From: an uncultured Actinomycetes bacterium
GTDB lineage: Bacteria; Actinomycetota; Actinomycetes; Nanopelagicales; Nanopelagicaceae
Length of the DNA stretch: 8,268 nucleotides
Assembly (NCBI GenBank): GCA_903844585.1
Contig: CAIMUD010000109.1
Coordinates: 1 to 8,268, forward strand
Reading direction: 5' to 3'
Shown: piece after piece, positions 1-8,268 of the stretch
Layout: every line of letters starts with the position of its first letter
Position numbering within the stretch: the stretch's first letter is position 1
The notes under the pieces: generated by a model
Database searches by the model: none
What the model was told of the DNA's origin: nothing
Seen by the model: the letters and a program-made list of their open reading frames with translations, nothing else
Made by a program: the position numbers and the translations under genes

Positions 1-195
1 ACCACCCTTAGCAACAACGTCCTTAACAAATTCATAAGCTGAATCGATAAGAGCAAGTGATTGCTGGATGTCGATGATGTAGATGCCATTGCGCTCTGTG
101 AAAATAAAACGCTTCATCTTTGGATTCCATCGACGAGTCTGGTGTCCGAAGTGGACTCCGCTGTCGAGGAGCTCTCGCATTGTTACAACTGCCAT
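1..195 (-). CDS. rpsB: 30S ribosomal protein S2, N-terminal part (gene runs off the left edge)
   Basis: Reading the minus strand from an ATG at 195 gives 65 uninterrupted codons to the window edge. The protein begins [20 protein letters not shown] and continues with [20 protein letters not shown] and then [10 protein letters not shown], which is the highly conserved start of bacterial S2. S2 binds late to the small ribosomal subunit near the platform/head junction, together with S1 where S1 is present. The family is usually about 240-300 residues, so roughly three quarters of the gene lies outside. The start is supported by an AAGGAG ribosome binding site 9 bases upstream and by the family's N-terminus. 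In most bacteria tsf follows rpsB; that part is not in the window. The gene is separated from xerC by a 255-base gap and probably has its own promoter. Identity is very secure. Confidence 0.97.
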   Translation of the reverse strand, partial: MAVVTMRELLDSGVHFGHQTRRWNPKMKRFIFTERNGIYIIDIQQSLALIDSAYEFVKDVVAKGG

Positions 196-204
196 TACGG
201 CATA

Positions 205-210
205 CTCCTT
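205..210 (-). promoter_or_regulatory. Ribosome binding site of rpsB
   Basis: The minus strand reads AAGGAG here, followed by 9 bases and the rpsB ATG at 195. It is one of the two strongest Shine-Dalgarno matches in the window (the other precedes ilvC), as expected for a highly expressed ribosomal protein gene. Confidence 0.85.
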
Positions 211-223
211 CTTAGGTGCGCTC

Positions 224-243
224 AATATTTATAAATAAATATG
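224..243 (-). promoter_or_regulatory. AT-rich block upstream of rpsB, possible -10 region
   Basis: This is a run of A and T only, apart from its last base. It contains the 10-base palindrome ATTTATAAAT (227-236) and, on the minus strand, TATAAA at 233-228. If that were a -10 element, transcription would start near 221 and leave a leader of about 25 bases carrying the rpsB ribosome binding site. No convincing -35 hexamer lies 16-18 bases upstream, and no exact TAnnnT -10 match is present. The call is therefore weak; the block could instead be an AT-rich enhancer element of translation inside a longer leader. Confidence 0.25.
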
Positions 244-264
244 AAACGAACCCGCTCGGTTATT

Positions 265-285
265 GTCAGAACAATTTGATCTGAC
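265..285 (-). repeat. Inverted repeat (hairpin or operator) in the rpsB upstream region
   Basis: GTCAGA (265-270) and TCTGAC (280-285) form a perfect 6-base inverted repeat around a 9-base spacer. In RNA this would be a modest hairpin about 70 bases before the rpsB start. If transcription instead starts in the AT-rich block at 224-243, the same repeat would lie upstream of the promoter and could be a protein binding site. The sequence alone does not decide between the two. Confidence 0.45.
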
Positions 286-305
286 CGTCGCACCTACAAC
301 GCCGA

Positions 306-321
306 CTTAAATTTCTTTAAG
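306..321 (-). repeat. Small hairpin with GAAA tetraloop in the rpsB upstream region
   Basis: The minus strand reads CTTAAA-GAAA-TTTAAG, a perfect 6-base stem closed by a GAAA (GNRA) tetraloop. GCC (minus strand 332-330) and GGC (303-301) flank it and could close an outer, asymmetric stem. The stem is AU-rich and weak on its own. The GNRA loop and its position in a non-coding leader make it a plausible part of a structured RNA element. Confidence 0.45.
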
Positions 322-375
322 ACCGAAGTGGCTTTTCTTCCCCGTAAAACAGTTCAGAAATAAGTGCTGAGATGT

Positions 376-395
376 CACCCACCTTGCGGTGAGTG
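376..395 (-). terminator. Strong GC-rich hairpin after xerC: candidate terminator without U-tract, or start of the rpsB leader fold
   Basis: The minus strand reads CACTCACC-GCAA-GGTGGGTG. In RNA this gives an 8-base-pair stem with one internal U-G wobble and a GCAA tetraloop. It begins 55 bases after the xerC stop codon and is the most stable local fold I can see in the gap. No run of T follows on the minus strand (the next bases are ACATCTCAGC), so it is not a classical intrinsic terminator. U-poor hairpin terminators are reported in Actinobacteria, so an end for the long amino acid operon here is reasonable. The alternative is that it is a structural stem of a long rpsB leader. Confidence 0.45.
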
Positions 396-450
396 CAAGG
401 CAAATATTACCCGCCAAAAGTGGGTGCAAAATCCACGGAAATCTCGCCGG

Positions 451-1368
451 CTAGGCGCGAGGGTGGGCTTGCTTGAAGGCTTTTTGAAGTCGTTCGGTAG
501 AAACATGGGTATAAATCTGAGTCGTAGCAAGGGATGCATGGCCCAGGATTTCTTGAACAGTACGAAGGTCTGCGCCACCTTCAAGTAAATGTGTTGCAGC
601 AGAATGGCGAAGCGCGTGCGGCCCCATTCGCTCGGAACCTTCAAGTGCTTGCAGTGCGTTGTAAACAACGGTGCGCACGGTACGTTGATCAATTCGCTTT
701 CCGCGAGTACCAAGAAATATAGCTTCATCTGATTTATCAGTAAGCATTAAAGAGCGACCATCTTTTAACCACGACTCAAGGGCGCGCACTGCGGGTGCGC
801 CAATAGGAATAGTGCGCTCTTTATTGCCTTTACCCAAGACTCGAATTGTTCGGCGTTCGTAATCAACATCGCTAATGTCTAATCCGCACAACTCAGATAC
901 GCGTGCACCGCTTGCATACAAAATCTCAACCATCGCTAAATCGCGAAGAGATGCTGGGCTCTCCTCCTCTGCTGCGCGAGTAGCAAGTGCGTCCATAGCA
1001 GTCGATGCATCAGCAATATTTAAAACCTCCGGTAGCGTGCGATGACCCTTTGGAATTGCAAGGTTCACACCGACATCTTTTGCAAGGAAGCCTTTTTTTG
1101 TTGCCCACTTTGTAAAGAGACGAATAGAGACTGCTCTGCGAGAAAGAGTTGTGCGCGCGCCACCTTTTACTTGCAGGTTAGCTAGCCAAGAACGAATATG
1201 AGTTAGCTCTAGATCTTTAAATTGCGCGAGGCCAAGGCGCTCAGCGTGTTCTAGAAAGGAATCAAGGTCGCCCATATATGCGCGAACGGTATGTACTGAA
1301 AGGCTGCGCTCTGCTTCTAGATATTTCTCGAATGCGCTGCGTACATCATCAAATGCAGCCCTTGTCAT
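451..1368 (-). CDS. xerC: Tyrosine recombinase XerC
   Basis: A 305-residue site-specific recombinase, the usual length for XerC/XerD. The N-terminal SAM-like DNA-binding domain spans about residues 5-95 (ending near the RLFTKWATKKG segment) and the catalytic domain about 115-300. All catalytic residues of the family are visible: R156 in SGARVSEL, K180 in LGKGNKER, H251 and R254 in HALRHSAATH, H277 in LGHASL and the nucleophile Y286 in TQIYTHV. Their spacings equal those of E. coli XerC. With XerD and FtsK such proteins resolve chromosome dimers at dif, acting on DNA near the division site. XerC is preferred over XerD because the next gene is rpsB, the neighbourhood where actinobacterial xerC is normally found. 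The ATG lies 9 bases after the cimA stop, with no good ribosome binding site, so translation probably depends on ribosomes leaving cimA. The stop is TAG. The protein looks intact and active; a phage-type integrase is unlikely given the context and the lack of mobile genes. Confidence 0.93.
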   Translation of the reverse strand: MTRAAFDDVRSAFEKYLEAERSLSVHTVRAYMGDLDSFLEHAERLGLAQFKDLELTHIRSWLANLQVKGGARTTLSRRAVSIRLFTKWATKKGFLAKDVGVNLAIPKGHRTLPEVLNIADASTAMDALATRAAEEESPASLRDLAMVEILYASGARVSELCGLDISDVDYERRTIRVLGKGNKERTIPIGAPAVRALESWLKDGRSLMLTDKSDEAIFLGTRGKRIDQRTVRTVVYNALQALEGSERMGPHALRHSAATHLLEGGADLRTVQEILGHASLATTQIYTHVSTERLQKAFKQAHPRA

Positions 1369-1377
1369 GGAACAAGT

Positions 1378-2967
1378 TTACTCGGGCTTGCGTCCCTGAC
1401 GTAGGAGGCCGTATGTCACAGCATCTTCAAGCGCCATTGCCGAAGCTGCAATCACGTTCTCGTGAACGCCAACTGTGTTCCATTCGCCTTTTCCATCTGA
1501 AGTTTCAACAAGCACGCGAGTAACAGCGCCAGTGCCGAGACGTCCTTCAAGGATGCGAACTTTGTAATCTGTAAGTTCGAGCACTTCGAGTTCTGGATAG
1601 AGCTGCTTAAGTCCTGTACGAAGTGCGTTATCGAATGCGTTAACAGGACCGTTTCCAGTTCCATTGCAGGAGATTTTCTTTCCTTGCGCGGTAACAGTTA
1701 CTTCCGCTTTAGTAATAATAGTTTGGTCAGCCGCGCGCTCTACAGTTGTGAGCCAGTGATCGATTGTGAAAAATGTTGGACGCTTACCATCTGCCTCTTC
1801 GCGAAGAAGTAGTTCGAATGAAGCATCAGCTGCTTCGAATGTAAATCCTCGAGATTCCATTTCCTTAACGCGCTCTACTACTCGGCCAATTAACTCGCGG
1901 TCTCCCCCGAGGTCAACTCCAAGTTCTTGCGACTTAAGTTCAATTGATGCACGTCCTGCCATATCCGAAACAAGCATGCGCATATCGTTACCGACAGATG
2001 CTGGGTCTTCATGTTGGTAAAGATTTGGATCTACTTTTATTGCAGATGCATGAAGGCCTGCCTTATGTGCAAATGCGGATACACCTACATATGGCTGGCG
2101 TGCAGATGGTGCAACGTTCGTTACCTCTGCAACTGCATGTGAAATTCTAAAAGATTCGCGGAGCGCGCTCGGTGGCAATACCAACATCTTCTTCTTTAGT
2201 TCGAGGTTAGCAATAATTGTTACAAGGTCTGCATTTCCTGTTCGCTCACCGTACCCATTGAGAGTTCCTTGTACATGTGTTGCACCGGCTTCAACTGCTG
2301 CCATTGAGTTTGCAACTGCGCACCCTGTGTCGTTGTGACAGTGGATACCAAGGCGAGCCTTAGTTGTGCCAAGTACTTCGCTGACAACATCAGCAATTTC
2401 ATCAGGCAACATGCCCCCGTTTGTGTCGCAGAGCGCTGCAACATCGGCACCTGCTTCCATCGCGACTCGAATTACCTCGAGTGCATATGCGCGGTTAGCA
2501 CGATAACCATCAAAGAAGTGTTCAGCATCTAGAAATACGCGTTGGCCTTCTTGGCGAAGGTGACTTATGGAATCACGAATCATTGCAAGGTTTTCATCAA
2601 GTGAAGTCTTGAGAGCTAGGTCCACGTGGCGATCGAATGCCTTTGCAACCAGAGTTACCACTGGCGCACCGCAATCGCGAATTGCAGCAAGGAGAACATC
2701 GTCAGCTGCATTAACGCCAGGGCGACGTGTTGCACCAAATGCAACAAAGGTTGCGTTCTTAAGCTTTAACTCTTTTTTTGCAAGTGCGAAGAACTCTGTA
2801 TCTTTTGGATTGGCTCCAGGCCATCCACCTTCGATAAAACCAACACCTAAATCATCAAGGTGGCGAGCAATAGTGAGCTTGTCATGAACAGAAAGACTTA
2901 AACCCTCTTGCTGCGCACCATCGCGCAGGGTTGTGTCATATATATGGAATGCATCAGAGACTGGCAT
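1378..2967 (-). CDS. cimA: Citramalate synthase (LeuA-like DRE-TIM metallolyase)
   Basis: A 529-residue enzyme that condenses pyruvate with acetyl-CoA to (R)-citramalate, the first step of isoleucine synthesis without threonine. The DRE-TIM barrel covers about residues 6-275: YDTTLRDGAQQ (10-20) supplies catalytic R15 and metal ligand D16, and HCHND (209-213) supplies metal ligands H209 and H211. The hinge segment AFAHKAGLHASA (299-309) carries the conserved histidine (H301) that completes the partner's active site. About residues 415-525 form the LeuA-type dimerisation/regulatory domain, where isoleucine or leucine feedback acts in relatives. Length and the motif pattern DTTLRDGAQQEG, FIEGGWPG and NGYGERTGNADL fit the CimA branch rather than classical 2-isopropylmalate synthase. 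The neighbours leuB and ilvE are the later steps of the same route. Its ATG shares one base with the ilvE stop (TAATG), with only a weak AAGAAAG upstream. 2-Isopropylmalate synthase activity cannot be excluded from sequence alone. Confidence 0.88.
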   Translation of the reverse strand: MPVSDAFHIYDTTLRDGAQQEGLSLSVHDKLTIARHLDDLGVGFIEGGWPGANPKDTEFFALAKKELKLKNATFVAFGATRRPGVNAADDVLLAAIRDCGAPVVTLVAKAFDRHVDLALKTSLDENLAMIRDSISHLRQEGQRVFLDAEHFFDGYRANRAYALEVIRVAMEAGADVAALCDTNGGMLPDEIADVVSEVLGTTKARLGIHCHNDTGCAVANSMAAVEAGATHVQGTLNGYGERTGNADLVTIIANLELKKKMLVLPPSALRESFRISHAVAEVTNVAPSARQPYVGVSAFAHKAGLHASAIKVDPNLYQHEDPASVGNDMRMLVSDMAGRASIELKSQELGVDLGGDRELIGRVVERVKEMESRGFTFEAADASFELLLREEADGKRPTFFTIDHWLTTVERAADQTIITKAEVTVTAQGKKISCNGTGNGPVNAFDNALRTGLKQLYPELEVLELTDYKVRILEGRLGTGAVTRVLVETSDGKGEWNTVGVHENVIAASAMALEDAVTYGLLRQGRKPE

Positions 2968-4046
2968 TAGATAACTTTCTTAACCCAGCCATGTGTATCA
3001 GCGATTGTTCCGTGCTGAATCCCAAGTAGGTGGTTGCGGATTTGCATGGTGATTTTTCCTGGCTGACCATCCCCAGTTACCCATGTGCCCATTGCGCTCT
3101 TTGCCTGCCCAATCGGAGAAACCACAGCTGCAGTACCGCACGCAAAAGTTTCTGTTATTTCACCTGATGTGATGCCGTTTTTCCAGTCATCAATGCTGAG
3201 CATTACTTCTTCAACTTTGTACCCAAGATCTTTTGCAACGCTAAGAATTGAATCGCGTGTTATTCCAGGTAGAAGAGTTCCGGTGAGCTTTGGAGTTAAG
3301 ACAGTTGCGTCTTTGCCGTTTCCCTTTACGAAGTAAAGGTTCATGCCACCCATCTCTTCAACCCATTTGCGCTCTTTTGCATCAATCCACACAACTTGAT
3401 CACAACCTTCTGCGGCTGCAGCTTTCTGCGCCACAAGTGATGCCGCGTAATTTCCGCCGCACTTTGCTTCACCTGTTCCGCCTTGCGCAGCGCGAACATA
3501 TTCAGTTGAGATCCAAACAGATACAGCCTTTGATGGATCAAAATAAGCGCCAGCTGGTGTTGCAATAAGCATGTACGTCGCCTTATTGGTTGGGCGCACT
3601 CCAAGCCCAACTTCTGTAGCGATCATGAAAGGGCGGATATATAAAGACTCTCCAACTTTGTTTGGAACCCATCCAGCATCCTGCTTAACAAGGGCATCAA
3701 CTGTTGCTAGAAAGAGTTCAGCTGGCATTTCTGGAAGTGCTAAACGCTTTGCAGAGTTAGCAAAACGCTTTGCATTTGCTTCAGGGCGAAAGAGTGCAAT
3801 GCCACCATCTGGTTGGCGATATGCCTTCATCCCTTCGAAGATTTCTTGTCCATAATGAAAGACAGCAGTTGCTGGATCTAAAGTTATTGGGCCGTATGGC
3901 TTTAACTCTGGCTCTGCCCAACCATCTTTCTCACTCCACTCACACACCACCATGTGGTCTGTGTAGTACTTACCAAAACCGCCTTCAGCGACAAGTGCGT
4001 TACGCGTCGCATCATCTTTAGCGTTTGGATTGAGTGTGGTCTTCAT
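2967..4046 (-). CDS. ilvE: Branched-chain amino acid aminotransferase
   Basis: A 359-residue fold-type IV PLP enzyme that exchanges amino groups between glutamate and the keto acids of valine, leucine and isoleucine (EC 2.6.1.42). The PLP lysine is K195 in the motif EAKCGGNYAASL, the form found in actinobacterial and eukaryotic BCATs; E. coli IlvE has a shorter and different motif. Other family marks are FHYGQEIFEGMKAYR (63-77), YIRPFMIATE (136-145), the EMGGMNLYFV segment with E231 near the cofactor ring nitrogen, LPGITRDSIL (259-268) and the TETFACGTAAVVSPI segment (298-312) that binds the PLP phosphate. Length matches mycobacterial IlvE. The ATG is 2 bases after the leuB stop and has no ribosome binding site, so translational coupling is likely. 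It performs the final step for the pathways served by ilvC, leuB and cimA around it. No defects seen. Confidence 0.95.
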   Translation of the reverse strand: MKTTLNPNAKDDATRNALVAEGGFGKYYTDHMVVCEWSEKDGWAEPELKPYGPITLDPATAVFHYGQEIFEGMKAYRQPDGGIALFRPEANAKRFANSAKRLALPEMPAELFLATVDALVKQDAGWVPNKVGESLYIRPFMIATEVGLGVRPTNKATYMLIATPAGAYFDPSKAVSVWISTEYVRAAQGGTGEAKCGGNYAASLVAQKAAAAEGCDQVVWIDAKERKWVEEMGGMNLYFVKGNGKDATVLTPKLTGTLLPGITRDSILSVAKDLGYKVEEVMLSIDDWKNGITSGEITETFACGTAAVVSPIGQAKSAMGTWVTGDGQPGKITMQIRNHLLGIQHGTIADTHGWVKKVI

Positions 4047-4048
4047 TT

Positions 4049-5086
4049 TTAGAGCAGCGCTAGTAGCGCATCTCCAACATCTGTTGTGCTGCGCTTCTTA
4101 TCTGCGCGAGTAAGTAAATCTGCATTTACCGCAGCTTCGATTTCGCGAGCGGCCCCTTGGTAACCAAGATGATCGAACATCATCGCAACAGACATCACCG
4201 TTGCTGTTGGGTCGGCAAGGTTTTTACCTGCGATATCTGGAGCTGAACCATGTACAGGTTCGAACATCGAAGGAAATTCGCCAGTTGGATTGATGTTGCC
4301 AGATGCAGCAAGACCGATACCTCCGCAGATTGCAGCTGCGATATCAGTCAAAATATCTCCGAAAAGGTTATCTGTAACAACAACATCAAAGCGCTCTGGG
4401 TTGGTTACAAAGAACATCGATGCAGCATCCACGTGCAAGTAATCAGTAGTAACAGTTGGGAACTCTTTGGCTACTTCATTAAATGTTCGAGTCCAAAGCC
4501 CACCAGCACGAGTGAGAACGTTGTTCTTATGCACAAGAGTTAGCTTCTTGCGATCGCGTTTTGCAGCACGTGCAAATGCATCGCGAATTACGCGCTCTGC
4601 ACCTCGGCGTGTATTAAGAGATTCTTCCGTTGCAATTTCTGAAGGTGTTCCTTCAAAGAGCGATCCGCCAGCGCCAACATATGGGCCTTCAGTTCCTTCT
4701 CGTACAACGATGAAATCAATCGGGGCCTTTGTCGCAAGTGGGCCAGTTACTCCGCCACGCAAAATTGCAGGTCGCAAGTTAATGTAATGATCGAAGGCAA
4801 AACGAAGTTTGAGTAAAAGCCCGCGCTCTAAAACACCACTTGGAACAGTTGGATCTCCTACTGCGCCGAGCAAAATCACATCTTTCTTTGCAATATCTGC
4901 AAGAACAGAATCAGGAAGAACTTCTCCTGTGCGATGCCAATAGCCGGCGCCTAAGTCGTATTCGGTCTTTGCAAAAGTTACACCGTGTTTTGTAGCCATC
5001 TTATCGAGCACGCGAATACCTTGTGCAACAACTTCTGGGCCGATTCCGTCCCCTGCAATGACAGCTAAATTAAATGTTTTTGCCAT
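4049..5086 (-). CDS. leuB: 3-isopropylmalate dehydrogenase
   Basis: A 345-residue beta-decarboxylating dehydrogenase of the isocitrate/isopropylmalate family (EC 1.1.1.85). It oxidises 3-isopropylmalate to 2-oxoisocaproate with NAD+ for leucine. In organisms with CimA it also oxidises 3-methylmalate to 2-oxobutyrate for isoleucine. Visible marks are AGDGIGPEV (11-19), substrate arginines R95, R105 and R129, catalytic Y136 in EGPYVG and K187 in VHKNNV, and metal ligands D220, D244 and D248. The signature [20 protein letters not shown] occupies 240-259, and the nucleotide-binding loop [18 protein letters not shown] begins at 276. The size fits the compact actinobacterial LeuB. Its ATG follows the serA stop with no gap (TAAATG), and the bases before it (TTGGTTTCC) do not resemble a ribosome binding site, so it is probably translated by re-initiation after serA. 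leuC and leuD, needed between CimA or LeuA and LeuB, are not in the window. Confidence 0.96.
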   Translation of the reverse strand: MAKTFNLAVIAGDGIGPEVVAQGIRVLDKMATKHGVTFAKTEYDLGAGYWHRTGEVLPDSVLADIAKKDVILLGAVGDPTVPSGVLERGLLLKLRFAFDHYINLRPAILRGGVTGPLATKAPIDFIVVREGTEGPYVGAGGSLFEGTPSEIATEESLNTRRGAERVIRDAFARAAKRDRKKLTLVHKNNVLTRAGGLWTRTFNEVAKEFPTVTTDYLHVDAASMFFVTNPERFDVVVTDNLFGDILTDIAAAICGGIGLAASGNINPTGEFPSMFEPVHGSAPDIAGKNLADPTATVMSVAMMFDHLGYQGAAREIEAAVNADLLTRADKKRSTTDVGDALLALL

Positions 5087-7730
<2,644 letters not shown>

Positions 7731-7734
7731 TTAG

Positions 7735-8268
7735 TTAGTTCTGGTAATCAGCCTGGCCGCCATCGTCGGCGGTAGGAACACTTTGTGGGCTAAGGGTACG
7801 GTCTGAAAGCGCACTGCTGCCACGCTCGAGTGCGACTAAGCCCGATTGAACGAGTTCGATAACACCAAATTTTTCCAACGCTTTGAGTAAATCAGCAAGT
7901 TTGCCTGGCTCGCCCGTGGCTTCGATTGTGATGGAGGTCCCATCTTGGTCGACAATCTTTGCAGCGTACGTATCAAGAACTGCATCAACATCAAAGCGAT
8001 TCTTTTCAGTCGCTGTAATTTTTACAAGAAGCAGCTCGGCTTGAATTGAGTCATCGGGAGTTAGCTCGGCAATATGAATTACGTTGATTAACTTATCGAG
8101 TTGGCGAATAACTTGCTCGAGCGCATGTTTTTGCACATCAATGACGATGGTCATGCGAGAGATTTCTGGATTCTCAGTTGGACCCACTGCAAGTGAATCA
8201 ATGTTGTAAGCACGGCGTGAGAAGAGTCCAGCAACGCGAGCAAGTACACCTGGTGAGTTTTCAACCAG
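7735..8268 (-). CDS. ilvN: Acetolactate synthase small (regulatory) subunit, start beyond the right edge
   Basis: The reading frame stays open to the window end, giving 177 residues; by comparison with the family only about the first 8-10 are missing. The in-frame GTG at 8187 is an internal valine, not the start, because the conserved ACT-domain segment LVENSPGVLARVAGLFSRRA (residues 1-20 in the window) and YNIDSLAVGPTENPEISRMT (21-40) lies mostly upstream of it. The protein binds the catalytic IlvB subunit, stimulates it and confers valine feedback. The Gly and Asn of the valine site seen in E. coli IlvH (GVL and YNI segments) are kept, so feedback sensitivity is expected. A second, ALS-type C-terminal domain follows at about 75-150. 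The last about 20 residues, rich in S, D, G and Q, extend past the usual DRxL ending. ilvB is expected just upstream, outside the window. Confidence 0.94.
   Translation of the reverse strand: MVENSPGVLARVAGLFSRRAYNIDSLAVGPTENPEISRMTIVIDVQKHALEQVIRQLDKLINVIHIAELTPDDSIQAELLLVKITATEKNRFDVDAVLDTYAAKIVDQDGTSITIEATGEPGKLADLLKALEKFGVIELVQSGLVALERGSSALSDRTLSPQSVPTADDGGQADYQN

Larger units (their letters stand above)
196..450 (-). other. Non-coding gap between xerC and rpsB: probable operon end plus rpsB promoter and leader
   Basis: This is the only non-coding space in the window longer than about 30 bases. From its xerC end it holds a GC-rich hairpin (376-395), an AU hairpin with GAAA loop (306-321), a 6-base inverted repeat (265-285), an AT-rich block (224-243) and the rpsB ribosome binding site (205-210). 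A second long-range inverted repeat, CACCCAC (376-382) with GTGGGTG (420-426), competes with the first hairpin for the same bases, so two mutually exclusive folds can be drawn. rpsB mRNAs in several bacterial groups have leaders through which S2 represses its own synthesis; that function here is inference. I see no convincing coding sequence in the gap. Confidence 0.6.

Noticed and set aside
364..588. Plus-strand open frame of 74 codons across the xerC end and the gap
   Set aside because: It mostly mirrors the xerC coding strand, has no recognisable domain and no ribosome binding site, and runs through the hairpin region. It is best explained as a chance frame.
375..728. Minus-strand frame of 117 codons overlapping the 3' part of xerC in another frame
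   Set aside because: xerC is intact with all catalytic residues in its own frame. This frame shows no family motif and looks like an out-of-frame shadow, not a frameshifted gene.
1452..2887. Several antisense and out-of-frame open frames inside cimA, with similar ones in ilvE, leuB and serA
   Set aside because: They lie within well-supported genes, lack start signals and known motifs, and have compositions typical of shadow frames.
8155..8187. GTG at 8187 as the ilvN start
   Set aside because: The frame continues upstream through the conserved ACT-domain segment to the window edge, so the real start is outside.

Overview
The window is a dense, single-direction stretch of bacterial chromosome: every gene I can support lies on the minus strand, so transcription runs from high to low coordinates. 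Protein similarity recalled from memory points to Actinobacteria: the S2 start, the SerA N-terminus, class I KARI, and the gene order ilvN-ilvC-serA-leuB-ilvE-cimA. Base composition is much lower in GC than in Streptomyces or Mycobacterium, and the intergenic spaces are very short. Together these suggest a streamlined low-GC actinobacterium, such as the freshwater planktonic acI/Nanopelagicales type. That taxonomic guess is inference, not proof.

Layout in transcription order: ilvN (5' end beyond the right edge; 7735-8268), ilvC (6672-7706), serA (5087-6679), leuB (4049-5086), ilvE (2967-4046), cimA (1378-2967) and xerC (451-1368). Then comes a 255-base non-coding gap (196-450) and the first 65 codons of rpsB (1-195, continuing beyond the left edge). 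From ilvC to xerC the genes overlap or are separated by at most 9 bases, and most junctions lack a good ribosome binding site, so this looks like one operon with coupled translation.

The metabolic genes fit together as branched-chain amino acid synthesis. IlvN regulates acetolactate synthase, and IlvC makes the dihydroxy acids. CimA (citramalate synthase) and LeuB supply 2-oxobutyrate for isoleucine by a route that needs no threonine, and LeuB also serves leucine synthesis. IlvE performs the final transamination. SerA begins serine synthesis and is a known actinobacterial companion of this cluster. XerC, the chromosome-dimer recombinase, is the odd member: it sits in the operon by position, but it and rpsB belong to a different conserved actinobacterial neighbourhood.

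The only sizeable non-coding stretch is the xerC-rpsB gap. It contains three inverted repeats that would form hairpins in the minus-strand transcript; two of them have GNRA tetraloops. I see no RNA genes, CRISPR arrays, insertion sequences or phage genes. Most of this window is ordinary core metabolism, and I did not find a convincing undescribed system. The points most worth a second look are the structured rpsB leader and the joining of two neighbourhoods at xerC.
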